From Pantoea brenneri (GTDB lineage Bacteria; Pseudomonadota; Gammaproteobacteria; Enterobacterales; Enterobacteriaceae): 50,025 bases of DNA. A model generated the notes under the pieces. That model was not told where the DNA came from, did not search any database, and saw only the letters and a program-made list of their open reading frames with translations. The number at the start of each line of letters is the position of its first letter. Within the stretch, counting starts at the first letter, position 1. The stretch covers positions 1 to 50,025 of the forward strand of contig MIEI01000032.1 of NCBI GenBank assembly GCA_002095305.1. The letters are read 5' to 3'. Both the position numbers and the translations under genes were made by a program. Of the stretch, positions 8,487 through 18,648 are shown in pieces.

Positions 8487-10598
8487 ATGAGTAAAATCGG
8501 GTTTTACCTGCTGCTGCTGGTGCTTGCGCCCGTTGCCGCGGTGATCATCATTACGCCAATGGACAGCCAGAAACAGTATATTTTTGGCCTGATCAGCATC
8601 GGTTTGATGTTTTTATTGGGTTTCAGCAAAAGCCGCAAAATAACCGTGATGATGGTGATTCTGTCGGCGTTGATGTCCACCCGTTATATCTGGTGGCGCA
8701 CGACAGAAACCCTGCATTTTAATTCCGAAGTCGAAGCGATTTTAGGGATTGGCTTATATCTGGCTGAACTTTATGTCTGGCTGATCTTAATTCTCGGCTT
8801 TCTGCAAACCACCTGGCCATTAAAGCGCACCATCGAACCGTTACCGGATGATACCGATCTGTGGCCGACGGTTGATATTTACGTGCCTTCTTATAATGAG
8901 AGCCTCGATGTGGTGCGCGATACCGTGCTGGCTGCGCAGTGTATCGACTATCCGCGTGACAAACTGAAAGTCTATTTGCTGGATGACGGCAAGCGCAGTG
9001 AGTTCGCCCGCTTCGCCGCCGATGTGGGCGTAGGCTACATCACCCGTGACGATAACAATCACGCCAAAGCCGGCAACCTCAATCATGCAATGAAGATCAC
9101 CAAAGGTGAGCTGATTTGCATTTTTGACTGCGACCACGTCGCGACGCGTACCTTCCTGCAGGCGACGGTAGGCCCGTTCCTGAAAGATCCGAAGCTGGCG
9201 CTGCTGCAAACGCCACACTACTTCTACTCACCCGATCCGTTTGAGCGTAACCTGCGCGCCGCGCGCAGCATTCCCAATGAAGGTTCACTGTTTTACGGCC
9301 CGGTACAGCAGGGCAATGACAACTGGAATGCCACTTTCTTCTGCGGCTCCTGTGCGGTGATCCGCCGTTCAGCGCTGGAGCAGATTGGCGGTTTTGCGGT
9401 AGAAACCGTGACCGAAGATGCGCATACCGCGCTGAAAATGCAGCGCCTTGGCTGGGGATCGGCGTTTCTGTCCATTCCGCTGGCGGCCGGTCTGGCGACC
9501 GAGCGTCTCGGTCTGCACATCATTCAGCGTACCCGCTGGGCGCGCGGTATGACGCAGATTTTCCGGGTGGATAATCCGCTGTTGGGTCGCGGCCTGAAGT
9601 GGCAGCAGCGCCTGTGTTATCTCAACGCCATGCTGCACTTCCAGTTTGGTCTGCCGCGCGTAGCCTTTCTCACCGCGCCGCTGGCTTACCTGCTGTTTAA
9701 TCTGAATATTATTCACTCCTCCGCGTCGCTGATCTTTGCGTACGTGCTGCCGCATCTGGTGATGTCGCTGTACGTCAACTCGCGGATGAATGGCCGTTTC
9801 CGCTACACCTTCTGGGGTGAGATTTATGAGACGGTGATGTGTTTCCACCTGGTGATCCCGACCATCCTGACGCTGCTGTCGCCGAAGCACGGCAAATTCA
9901 ACGTGACCGATAAAGGCGGGGTGCTGGATCAGGGCTTCTTCGATTTCCATATCGTGCGTCCGCACGTCATTGTGGCGCTGCTGCTGGGTATCGGCATTGT
10001 GGCGGGCGTGGTGCGAGCGGTGATGCACGATTACTTTGGCGTCGATCCTTACGTTATTGCGCTGAACGTCGGCTGGGCCATCTTCAGCCTGATCATTCTG
10101 ATGGCGGCGATTGCCGTGGCGCGCGAAACCAAACAGGTGCGTAAAACCATCCGTATTGAGGTGCAGATTCCGGCGATCATTCACTACGCCAGCGGTATCT
10201 CGTCACGCACCCTGACCAGCGATCTCTCTATGGGCGGCGCGCAGCTGGATGCGCCAGATAACCGTCATGAATTCGATGAGATTGAAGAGATCGATCTGCT
10301 GCTTAAATCGGGCGCGATCACCATTCCGGTCAGTAAGATTTCTGGCGATGCGGAAACCATCCGTCTGCGTTTTGAGGCGATGCCTCTGGCGCGCCGCCGT
10401 GAGCTGGTGCGGGTGGTGCTGGCACGCGCCGATGCCTGGATTCAGCCGGAGTATAAGCAGGATAACCCGCTGATCTCGCTGGGAACCATTATTCGTACCG
10501 TCTTTGAGCTGTTCTGGCTGACCTGGAAAGGACGCCACGATAAACGTAAAAATGTCGACCCGGTTGCCGCGGCGGCGAAAGAGGATGGCGCAGTATGA
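8487..10598 (+). CDS. bcsA: Cellulose synthase catalytic subunit BcsA
   Basis: Inner-membrane family 2 glycosyltransferase that polymerises UDP-glucose into beta-1,4-glucan and threads it through its own channel. Catalytic motifs are all present: DDG (166-168), DCD (214-216), gating-loop anchor FFCGS (284-288), TED with the general base (309-311) and QRTRW (347-351), the site that holds the growing chain. The C-terminal PilZ domain has the c-di-GMP motifs RxxxR (552-556) and DxSxxG (579-584). At 703 residues it lacks the long N-terminal extension of E. coli BcsA (872) and resembles bcsD-operon synthases. It overlaps bcsB by 4 bp (ATGA). Confidence 0.97.
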   Translation: MSKIGFYLLLLVLAPVAAVIIITPMDSQKQYIFGLISIGLMFLLGFSKSRKITVMMVILSALMSTRYIWWRTTETLHFNSEVEAILGIGLYLAELYVWLILILGFLQTTWPLKRTIEPLPDDTDLWPTVDIYVPSYNESLDVVRDTVLAAQCIDYPRDKLKVYLLDDGKRSEFARFAADVGVGYITRDDNNHAKAGNLNHAMKITKGELICIFDCDHVATRTFLQATVGPFLKDPKLALLQTPHYFYSPDPFERNLRAARSIPNEGSLFYGPVQQGNDNWNATFFCGSCAVIRRSALEQIGGFAVETVTEDAHTALKMQRLGWGSAFLSIPLAAGLATERLGLHIIQRTRWARGMTQIFRVDNPLLGRGLKWQQRLCYLNAMLHFQFGLPRVAFLTAPLAYLLFNLNIIHSSASLIFAYVLPHLVMSLYVNSRMNGRFRYTFWGEIYETVMCFHLVIPTILTLLSPKHGKFNVTDKGGVLDQGFFDFHIVRPHVIVALLLGIGIVAGVVRAVMHDYFGVDPYVIALNVGWAIFSLIILMAAIAVARETKQVRKTIRIEVQIPAIIHYASGISSRTLTSDLSMGGAQLDAPDNRHEFDEIEEIDLLLKSGAITIPVSKISGDAETIRLRFEAMPLARRRELVRVVLARADAWIQPEYKQDNPLISLGTIIRTVFELFWLTWKGRHDKRKNVDPVAAAAKEDGAV

Positions 10599-13201
10599 AA
10601 ACCCTGACCCAAACGCTGCTGGTCAGTTCACTGACCGCGGCGCTGTGGCTGACGCCAGCCTGGGCCGAAACGCCATCTGCTGATGACACCAGCAACCCCG
10701 CGCCGGTCAACAGCGCGGCACCGACCGTGCAGCCCACTGCGCAAGCGACGCCATCAGCCCAGCCTGCGGCTGGCGAGGCGTCATCGGGCGTCCAGCCTGA
10801 GTCAGCACCGGCACAGAGTGCGCCGGCGGCTACCTCTGCCGCGTCCGCGCCGACTGGGGACGCGGTGACGCAGGACAGCGGTGCGCTCTCCACCGTGCCA
10901 CTGCCGCAAGGGCTGAACAATGGTGATCCGGCGCTGGAAGCGGCCGCCAGTGCGCTGCCCTACGCGCCAGGTCAGGCCGTAACGCCGGTGGCCGCCCCCC
11001 CGGTAGTGGAACCACAGCCGGTCATCAGCGCCGCCATTAACCAGCCGATCAGCAGCACTATTTCTGTGGCGCAGATGGGCCAGGCGCGCGGCATCACGCT
11101 GACCGGCGGCCAGTTACAGTCTGGCATTACTTTTACGCTGCCCTCGGATGAGGTGGTGACTAATGCGCGTCTCAACCTGACGCTGCGCGTCTCGCAGGCG
11201 CTGGCGGCGCGCAACACTTCGCTGCAGCTGATGCTGAACGGCCAGCCGCTCGGCACGCTGCCGCTCGGCGCCAGCGACAGTGATACCAGCGATTATCAGC
11301 TGGATATTCCGGCGGCGATGGTGGTCTCCAGCAATAACCTCAGCTTCAAAATTAATGATGCCGACAAGTTACTGTGCGAGCGTGCAAGCGCCGAGCAGTA
11401 TCAGGTCACCATCATGCCGACAACCACGCTGAGCCTTGAGGGCCAGCAGCTGAACATCGGCACCAGCCTGCGCAACTTCCCGCGGCCGTTCCTCGATCCA
11501 CAACGTATGACCGCCGCCACTGTCACCTTCGGATTCGCCAGTAATGTCGCACCGGATGCCGTGAGCGCGGCGACGCTGGTGGCGTCCTGGCTCGGCATTC
11601 AGAGCGATTATCGCGGTATTCGCTTCCCGGTGATGCGGGGTGAATTGCCGGAGCACAACGGCATTCTGTTTGGTCACCCCGGCGATCGCATCGGTACGCT
11701 GACCTTTCCAGCCAGCAACGGGCCGATGCTGCAGGTAGTCGATAACCCGAATAACCCGGTGTATAAATTGCTGCTGGTGAGCGGTAATGACGATGCCGAG
11801 CTGCGTCAGGCGGCAAACCGTCTGACCACGCAGCCGCTGACCACTGACGACAGCCAGCTGCTGGTAAAACCGCAAACGCTCGGCAATCGCAAACCCTATG
11901 ATGCGCCGCGCTGGATCAATACCGATCGCCCGGTGCGTCTCAGTGAACTGCTGCGTAAAGACCAGAGCCTGACCAGCAGCGGTATCTGGCACGATGCGCT
12001 GCGCGTTAACTTCCGTGCCGCGCCCGATCTGTTCCTGTGGGATGGCGATACCGTGCCGGTCAATCTGCACTATCGCTTCCCGTCTGAAAGCTGGATCGAT
12101 GAAGAGAATTCGTTTCTTAACGTGATGCTGAACGGGACCTTCCTGCGCAACCTGACCGTGAATAAGGTCGGACTGCTGGAAAATGTCTGGCACCGTTTAG
12201 GGGGCGATGCGCGACAGGAACAATATCAGCTCAACCTCGAACCCTATCTGATTTATGGCGATAACCAGCTGGCGCTCTACTTCAACATCAAACCGCGGGC
12301 GGATGCGCCCTGTGGCGTGCTGCTGAATAACAACATTAAGAGCCGGATTGAAGAGGATTCGTGGATCGATCTCAGCCACACCCGCCACTTCAGCATGCTG
12401 CCGAACCTCTCTTATTTTGTCGGTGCCTCGTTCCCGTTCTCTCGCCTGGCGGATTTTGGCCAGACTACGCTGCTGTTGCCGGAAAAACCCAGCAATGCCG
12501 AACTGTCGACGCTGCTGGATCTGGCGGCGCGTGCCGGTAACGCTACCGGTGTAGCTCTGACGTAGAATCAGGTGCTGTTTGGTCTGCCGCAGGGCGGCAC
12601 TAATCTGGCACGGCTGCAGCAGAACGATCTGCTGGCGGTCAGCACCACCGGCAACAGCGATTTCAATCGGGCGTTACTGGCCTCTTCACCTTATGACGCC
12701 AGCAGCAGCACCTTCGGTGTGAAAGAGTCCGATACGCTGGAGAAACTGCGCGGCTGGCTGAGCGGTGACTGGAGTCGTCAACAGCTGGATGCCGATCGGT
12801 ACTTCTCTTCTAACGAAGCGTGGCGCGGCTTCCTGAGCTATCGCTCGCCGTGGAATCGCGATCGGCTGGTGGTGGTCACGGTGGCGACCAGTGACGATCA
12901 GCTGTTGCGGCTCCACAACGATCTGAGTTCGGCACGTATCAATGCCGCGATTCGTGGCGATACCGCAATCATCACCGATGAAAATGGCATTCGCAGTTTC
13001 CGTGTTGGCGCGCAGTTCCCGGTCGGGGAAATGCCCTGGTACATGATGGTGGTGTGGTACGCCAATCAGCATTCGGTATTCCTTGCGCTGGCGGCGTTGC
13101 TGCTTTCTGCGCTGGTGGGCAGTGCGGTCTGGGTGATGCTGAAGCGTCATGCGTGGCGGCGTCTGAATCCGAAGCAGGATAGTCATTCCGGCAAGAAGTA
13201 A
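10595..13201 (+). pseudogene. bcsB: Cellulose synthase regulatory subunit BcsB, in-frame amber stop
   Basis: Periplasmic, membrane-anchored partner of BcsA that guides the emerging glucan. A signal peptide (cleavage near Ala24) is followed by a long Ala/Pro/Ser/Gln-rich linker (about 25-130) and the alternating carbohydrate-binding and flavodoxin-like domains. Codon 657 (12563-12565) is TAG. The same frame continues with clear BcsB sequence to 13201, so the intact protein would be 868 residues. The part after the stop includes the C-terminal membrane anchor (about 826-850) that is needed to activate BcsA. One base change (for example CAG or GAG to TAG) explains it; true nonsense and consensus error cannot be told apart here. 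An internal restart without a signal peptide would not be functional. Confidence 0.92.
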
Positions 13202-13212
13202 GGATAACAAGA

Positions 13213-16200
13213 ATGAAAAAAAATCTGATAAGTGCCGGTGTTCATCATGCGTTATTGCTGGGCGGCCTGCTGGCGTTTTCACCGTCGCTGCTGGCGGCTG
13301 AAAGCGCCAATCCGGCGTTGCAGGCGCTGTTCGATCAGGCGGCTTACTGGCATCAGAAAGCGCATGACGATCTGGCGAAATCCTCGCTGCAGAAGGTGTT
13401 GATGGTGGAGCCCAACAACCCGCAGGCGCTCTATTTACTGGCGCTTTATGCGCAGCAGGGCGGTGATAATGCCGCCGCAGCGCAGTACCGCCAGCGTCTG
13501 AGCAAAGTATCACCCAACGATCCACACCTGAGCGAGCTGGACAATGCCCGTCAGCTACAGACGATTCCGCAGGCGCAGCTGTCACTGGCGCGTCAGCAGG
13601 CGCGCAGCGGCAACATTGCTGCCGCTCTGCAGACCTGGCGTAATACCTTTAGCGGCAATGAGCCGCCAGCCAGCGTTGCTGCTGAATATTATCTGACGAT
13701 GGCCGGTGACCGTACTCTGCTGCCACAGGCGGTAGAGGCGTTGCGGCAGTTTGCCGCGCAGCACCCGCAGGATACCGGCGCGCAGCTGGCGCTGGGTAAA
13801 GCGCTGACGTATCAGGAGTCGACCCGTCGCGAAGGGATTGAGGTGCTGTCCGCGCTGGCGAGTGGGAATCAGGAGGCCGACCGCTCGCTGCGGCAGGCGC
13901 TGCTGTGGCTCGGTCCGCAGCCCACCGATGCCGCGTTGTATCAGACCTGGCAACAGCGTCATCCACAGGATGCCGCGGTAATCGACTATTACCGTAAAAA
14001 CGTCGGGGGCGCTGAGAAAGGTGCCGGTTTCAGTGCGCTCAACAGCGGTGACGTGGGCGGTGCGCAGACCAGCTTCGAAAAAGTGCTGAGCGCCAATCCG
14101 CAGGACGCCGATGCGCTGGCGGGTATGGGCTATGTCGCTCAGCGCGCCGGTCGTTATCAGGAAGCCGCAGACTATCTGCAACGCGCCGCGCAGCTGGGAG
14201 GCGATCAGGGGTCGGCCCGTCAGCAGCAGGCCGACGATGCCCGTTTTTATGCGCAGCTGGCCAATGCGCAGCAGGCGCTGAAAAGCGGCAACAGTGCACA
14301 GGCGCTGGCATTAAGCGAACCGCTGGCGCAGGCTGAAGGCGAGAAAGGCATTGCTGCCCGCCTGTTCCGCGCTGACGTGCAGCGGCGCAGTAACCAGCTC
14401 GATCAGGCGGAGCAGACCTACCGATCTGTTCTGCAGAGCGATGCCAATAACCGCAGCGCCAAAGAGGGGTTGTTCTACGTGCTGCGTCAGCAGAATCGCA
14501 GTGCTGAAGCCAATACCCTGCTGGGCTCGCTGCCAGCCAGCGTTCGTCAGAGCGTGACGCCGCAGGCAAACGGTGCCGATACGCTGCGTCAGCAGGCGAA
14601 GCGTCAGCTGGCCGCCGGCAACAACGCAGCGGCCATCGCGACGTTGCAGCAGGGAGTCCAGCGTTATCCAGCCGATGGCTGGCTGCGGCTTGATCTGGCC
14701 CGTCTCTACCGACAGCAGGGTGAACCTTTACAGGCCGCTAATGTAATGCAGCCGGTGATGCGCAGCGGTGCCAGCAACAGTGAACTTTATGCTGGCGCAC
14801 TCAACGCCAGCGAAAGCGGTGGCTGGCAGCAGGCCAGCGTGCTGCTATCGCGCATTCCGCCGTCTGCCCAAACGCGAGAGATGCGCGCTCTGGCGCAGCG
14901 GGTCAATTTTAATCTGCAGATGAGCACCGCTGACCAGTATCTGTCTCAGGGTGCCAATGCCGCCGCCGCTAACACCCTGAAAGCGTTAGCGGTGAACCCG
15001 CCCGCCAACCCGGCTGATGCCGGTAATCTGGCGCAGAAGCTGGCGCAGGCTGGCGATCTCACCACCGCCGTTTCGGTGTGCGCACCAATATGCAGCGCGA
15101 TGTACAGGGTAATGCCGGTGATTACGCAGCGCAGATGGCGGTCCTGAACCAGGCCGGGCTGAGCGCCGAAGCGCAGCGCTTCCTCAGCAGCCCGGAACTG
15201 CAGGCGCGCAGCACGCCGACGCAGCTGGCGGCGATACGTAACGGGTATCTGATTAATGAAGTTGACCGCCTGCGGCAGCAGCGGCAGTACGCAGCGGCCT
15301 ACGATAAGTTGATCGGTGCGTTACAGCAGGATCCACAGAATCGCGATTTGATGTTCGCCATGGCGCGTCTCTATCAGGACGGTAAGATGAACCGGGACGC
15401 GGGCGTGGTATACGACTACCTGATGACGCAGGACACGCCGACTCAGGATGCGCGCGTCGGGGCGATTAACGTCGCGCTGGCGCAGAACAATGTGCAGCGC
15501 GCCAACACGCTGACGCGCGGCCTGAACACCGCCACCCAGACGCCGGATCGCCTGCTGCTGCTGGCGCGGGTGGCGGAAGCGAATGGCGAGCATAGCGAAG
15601 CGATGCGCTATCTGCGTTCGGCACGCGGACAGCTGATTGGCCTGCAGGGCGCGCAGCCGGGCAGTATGCCGACCGTGGGCGGGCTGGCGCTGGCGGATAA
15701 TCCGTTTATCAATCGCAACACGTCGCCGGTCGGGCGTTCAGCTTCCCGCTACGGCACCGTGCTGCCCTGGCAGGTTGCGCCTGCCACCACGTCTGCCCGC
15801 TCTGAGCAGCCAGAAGGCGATGCGACGGTATCTGCCTCATCGCAGACCCTGCGTCAGATTGACAGCATGATGGATTCGCTGCAGGAAAAAACGGCCAGCT
15901 GGAGTCAGGGAATGGTGCAGGTGCGCGGTCGTGATGGCGAATCGGGACTGAGCAAGCTGACCGAAGCCAAAGCGCCGCTGACCTTCTCTACCGTACCGTT
16001 TGGTGAGTCGCGCTTTGACTTCACCATGACGCCGGTGTCGCTGACGGCCGGCAGCGCCGCGGGCGATGCATGGCGACGTTTTGGCACCAACGCCTTAACC
16101 CAGGGCCAGGTGGTCGCCGCAGGCGGGGCAACCCTGAATGACGTGCCGAACGCCACAACCGATTCACAAACCGCCTCGGGCGTGGAGCTGAATCTGGCGC

Positions 16201-17015
16201 TGAAGGGCGACAGTTACAAAGTCGATCTCGGCAGTACGCCGCTGGGTCAGGATCTCAGTACGCTGGTGGGTGGGGTGCAGTGGTCGCCGAAGCTTACCGA
16301 CTTCCTGACGCTGATCCTGACTGGCGAACGTCGCGCCATCACCGACAGTCTGCTGTCATATGTTGGCGCAGAGGACAAGACCAGCGGCAAGCGATGGGGT
16401 CGCGTCACCAAAAACGGCGGCAATGCCTTACTGAGTTATGACAATGGCGATGCCGGTTTCTACGCTGGCGCGGGCGCTTACAGCTACCTCGGCGAGAATG
16501 TCGCCAGTAACAACAATCTGCAGGCGACCGCCGGCGCTTATGTGCGTCCTTACCATGCCGACGACCGGGAGCTGAAACTGGGGATGAGCCTGTCGTGGAT
16601 GGACTTCTCGAAAAACCTCAGCTATTTCAGTTATGGCCAGGGCGGCTACTTCAGTCCGCAAAACTACGCTTCCGTGTCATTCCCGATCGACTTCTCACGT
16701 CAGTATGACGATCTGAAGGTGAAGCTGGGCGGCTCGGTCGGCTATCAGTCCTACAGTCAGGACAAGAGTGCTTACTTCCCGGACGATGCCAGCCTGCAGT
16801 CACAGCTGGAAGCGCTGGCTGCCGACGGTAGCGTGAAAAGCGCGTACTACTCCGGCGGCAGTAAAAACGGTATCGGTTATAACCTGCACGCGGGAGCCGA
16901 TTACAAACTCAATAAAGAGGTGACGATTGGCGGTCAGCTGGGTTACGACACCTTTGGTGATTACAACGAAAGCAGCGCGCAGCTTTATGTCCGTTATCTG
17001 TTTGGAGATAAATAA
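13213..17015 (+). pseudogene. bcsC: Cellulose export outer-membrane protein BcsC, single frameshift
   Basis: Outer-membrane porin with a long periplasmic TPR arm that carries cellulose out. The first part has a signal peptide (cleaved near Ala29) and many TPR-like repeats. The second ends in the BcsC beta-barrel with the terminal strand LYVRYLFGDK. The frame changes at about 15075-15076. Restoring one G (tcg-ggt-gtg-cgc) gives a continuous 1267-residue protein reading AVSGVRTNMQRDVQGNAG, close to E. coli. As written, translation ends at 15147, inside the TPR region, and no barrel is made. Start ATG 13213 lies 11 bp after bcsB; the stop shares one base with the bcsD start. Confidence 0.93.
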
Positions 17016-17458
17016 TGAATGAGCATTCTGGCGTGTCGCATCCGCATCCACCCGGCTGGTTTGATCTGGTCAGCGTACTGATTGAGGGCATGGTCGCCAA
17101 CGGCGGCCAGCAGCAGGCCGAAGCATTCCTCTACAACATGGGCGAATCGCTGGCGACCCGCTATCCGTTGTCTGAAGCACGCACGGTGCAGGATCTGGAG
17201 CGGGAAATGAATCTGCAACTGGCGCGTTTTAACTGGGGATTTGTGCAGCTGCAGCCGGAAGAGAAGGCGCTGTTGATCAGCCATCACGCCTTACCGGCAG
17301 GTGATAATATCCATACGGCTGCTGACTGGCAGGCGGCGTTTGGCGCAGTCGCGGCGGGGCTGTTCTCGGGCTGGCTGCAGGCCCAGGGCGGCAGCAGTGC
17401 GGTGCCGGTAACGCCTGAACTGAATGATGGCAGTACGCTGTATTATCGATATCAATAG
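17015..17458 (+). CDS. bcsD: Cellulose synthase subunit BcsD
   Basis: Small protein of 147 residues matching the BcsD family known from Komagataeibacter, where octameric rings guide parallel glucan chains and improve crystallinity. Seen here: N-terminal GWFDLVSVLIEGM helix, central LxxxxGxxxAxRYPL segment, and a C-terminal stretch ending in the TLYYRYQ strand. There is no signal peptide. It starts within the bcsC stop (TAATG) and is followed by bcsZ after 9 bp. BcsD defines this as a type I style operon and separates it from the E. coli system, which lacks bcsD. Confidence 0.9.
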   Translation: MNEHSGVSHPHPPGWFDLVSVLIEGMVANGGQQQAEAFLYNMGESLATRYPLSEARTVQDLEREMNLQLARFNWGFVQLQPEEKALLISHHALPAGDNIHTAADWQAAFGAVAAGLFSGWLQAQGGSSAVPVTPELNDGSTLYYRYQ

Positions 17459-17467
17459 GACGGGTGA

Positions 17468-18475
17468 ATGAACGTTAAGCCACAGTGGCTGGGATGGATC
17501 TGCTGTATCTGGCTGTTACTCGGCAGCGCGCAAGCCGCAGCCAGCGGCTGGGACAGTTTTAAAAGTCGCTTTGTCACGTCAGAAGGGCGGGTCATCGACA
17601 CCGCGAATAACAATGTCAGCCATACCGAAGGGCAGGGCTACGGCATGCTGCTGGCGGTGGCGAATGACGATCGCGTCACCTTTGATCGGCTATGGCAGTG
17701 GACGCGCAGCCAGTTAGGGAATCCACAGACCGATCTGTTTTACTGGCGCTATACGCCAGGCACGGCAAACCCGGTTGCGGATAAAAATAACGCCGCTGAT
17801 GGCGATGTGCTGCTGGCCTGGGCGTTACAGCGCGCCGCGCAGAAATGGCAGGTGGAGAGTTATCAGCAGGCGTCTGATCGTATTCAGCGGGCGATTATTA
17901 AGCTGGATGTGGTGACCTTTGGCGGCCATACCGTGCTGTTGCCTGGCGCACAGGGCTTCAATAAAAGCAGCTACGTGGTGCTGAACCCCTCTTACTTCCT
18001 GTTCCAGGCGTGGCGGGAGTTCGGTGAACACAGCCATCTGCAGGTGTGGAATCAACTGATTGACGATGGTTTTGAGCTGCTCGGTAAACTGCATTTCGGT
18101 AACAGTGGTCTGCCGCTGGATTGGGTGGCGCTGAATGCCGACGGTTCGGTTGCCCCGGCCATCGGCTATTCCAGCCGCTTCAGCTACGATGCGATTCGCG
18201 TGCCGCTCAATATCTGGTGGTACGATCCGCACAGCCTGGCGCTGGTGCCGTTCCAGCAGGTCTGGCAGGGCTATAGCCGGATGATGACGCCGGCCTGGTT
18301 TGATGTCCTGGCCAATACTCCCGCGCCCTACCATCTTGAAGGCGGTCTGCTGGCGGTGCGCGACCTGACGCTGAATGAGACCGGCTATCTGAGCGACCGG
18401 CTGGCAGCGGATCAGAACTATTTTTCGGCCAGCCTGCAACTGCTGACCTGGATGGCGTTTCAGGAAAAACGGTAA
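17468..18475 (+). CDS. bcsZ: Periplasmic endo-1,4-beta-glucanase BcsZ (GH8)
   Basis: Family 8 glycoside hydrolase that cuts misassembled cellulose in the periplasm and is normally needed for good cellulose yield. The signal peptide (MNVKPQWLGWICCIWLLLGSA) is cleaved near residue 23. Catalytic acid Glu54 lies in HTEGQGYGM, acidic substrate residues Asp111 and Asp113 in NNAADGD, and the base-side Asp241 in RFSYDAIRVPL. The 335-residue length is slightly below E. coli (368). It is the last gene of the bcs operon; in E. coli bcsZ sits between bcsB and bcsC, so the order differs. Confidence 0.96.
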   Translation: MNVKPQWLGWICCIWLLLGSAQAAASGWDSFKSRFVTSEGRVIDTANNNVSHTEGQGYGMLLAVANDDRVTFDRLWQWTRSQLGNPQTDLFYWRYTPGTANPVADKNNAADGDVLLAWALQRAAQKWQVESYQQASDRIQRAIIKLDVVTFGGHTVLLPGAQGFNKSSYVVLNPSYFLFQAWREFGEHSHLQVWNQLIDDGFELLGKLHFGNSGLPLDWVALNADGSVAPAIGYSSRFSYDAIRVPLNIWWYDPHSLALVPFQQVWQGYSRMMTPAWFDVLANTPAPYHLEGGLLAVRDLTLNETGYLSDRLAADQNYFSASLQLLTWMAFQEKR

Positions 18476-18493
18476 CGCGACTGCTATTGCCTG

Positions 18494-18527
18494 CCCGATA
18501 AGTGCGGAAAAAATCGCCCTTATCGGG
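18494..18527. terminator. Hairpin after bcsZ, possible operon end
   Basis: CCCGATAAG (18494-18502) and CTTATCGGG (18519-18527) form a perfect 9-bp stem with a 16-base loop, 18 bp after the bcsZ stop. No T-tract follows, so intrinsic termination is uncertain. It may mark the 3' end of bcs mRNA left after Rho-dependent termination. Confidence 0.45.
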
Positions 18528-18559
18528 TAGAGAATCCGAATCTCTCCGCTGTGGCGCTA

Positions 18560-18593
18560 TTGCCAACAAAAAAAACCAACGTTGGGATATACT
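18560..18593 (+). promoter_or_regulatory. Possible hmsP promoter containing a 10-bp palindrome
   Basis: TATACT at 18588-18593 is a good -10 box. TTGCCA at 18560-18565 resembles a -35 box but is 22 bp away, which is too long. The perfect palindrome CCAACGTTGG (18576-18585) lies exactly between them. A regulator that bends or untwists the spacer, or a repressor, would fit, but no known operator was recognised. Confidence 0.35.
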
Positions 18594-18648
18594 TGCCGGA
18601 CATTTTCCTGTCTGATATCTGAGCTTTTTTATAGTCGGGAGAGAATTT

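Noticed and set aside
9369..10184. 271-codon minus-strand ORF opposite bcsA
   Set aside because: Same reason: antisense to a complete cellulose synthase with all motifs on the plus strand.
13213..17015. Programmed frameshifting or two separate genes at bcsC
   Set aside because: No slippery heptamer or pseudoknot seen, the two parts together make one ordinary BcsC, and three other genes show the same type of one-base loss.
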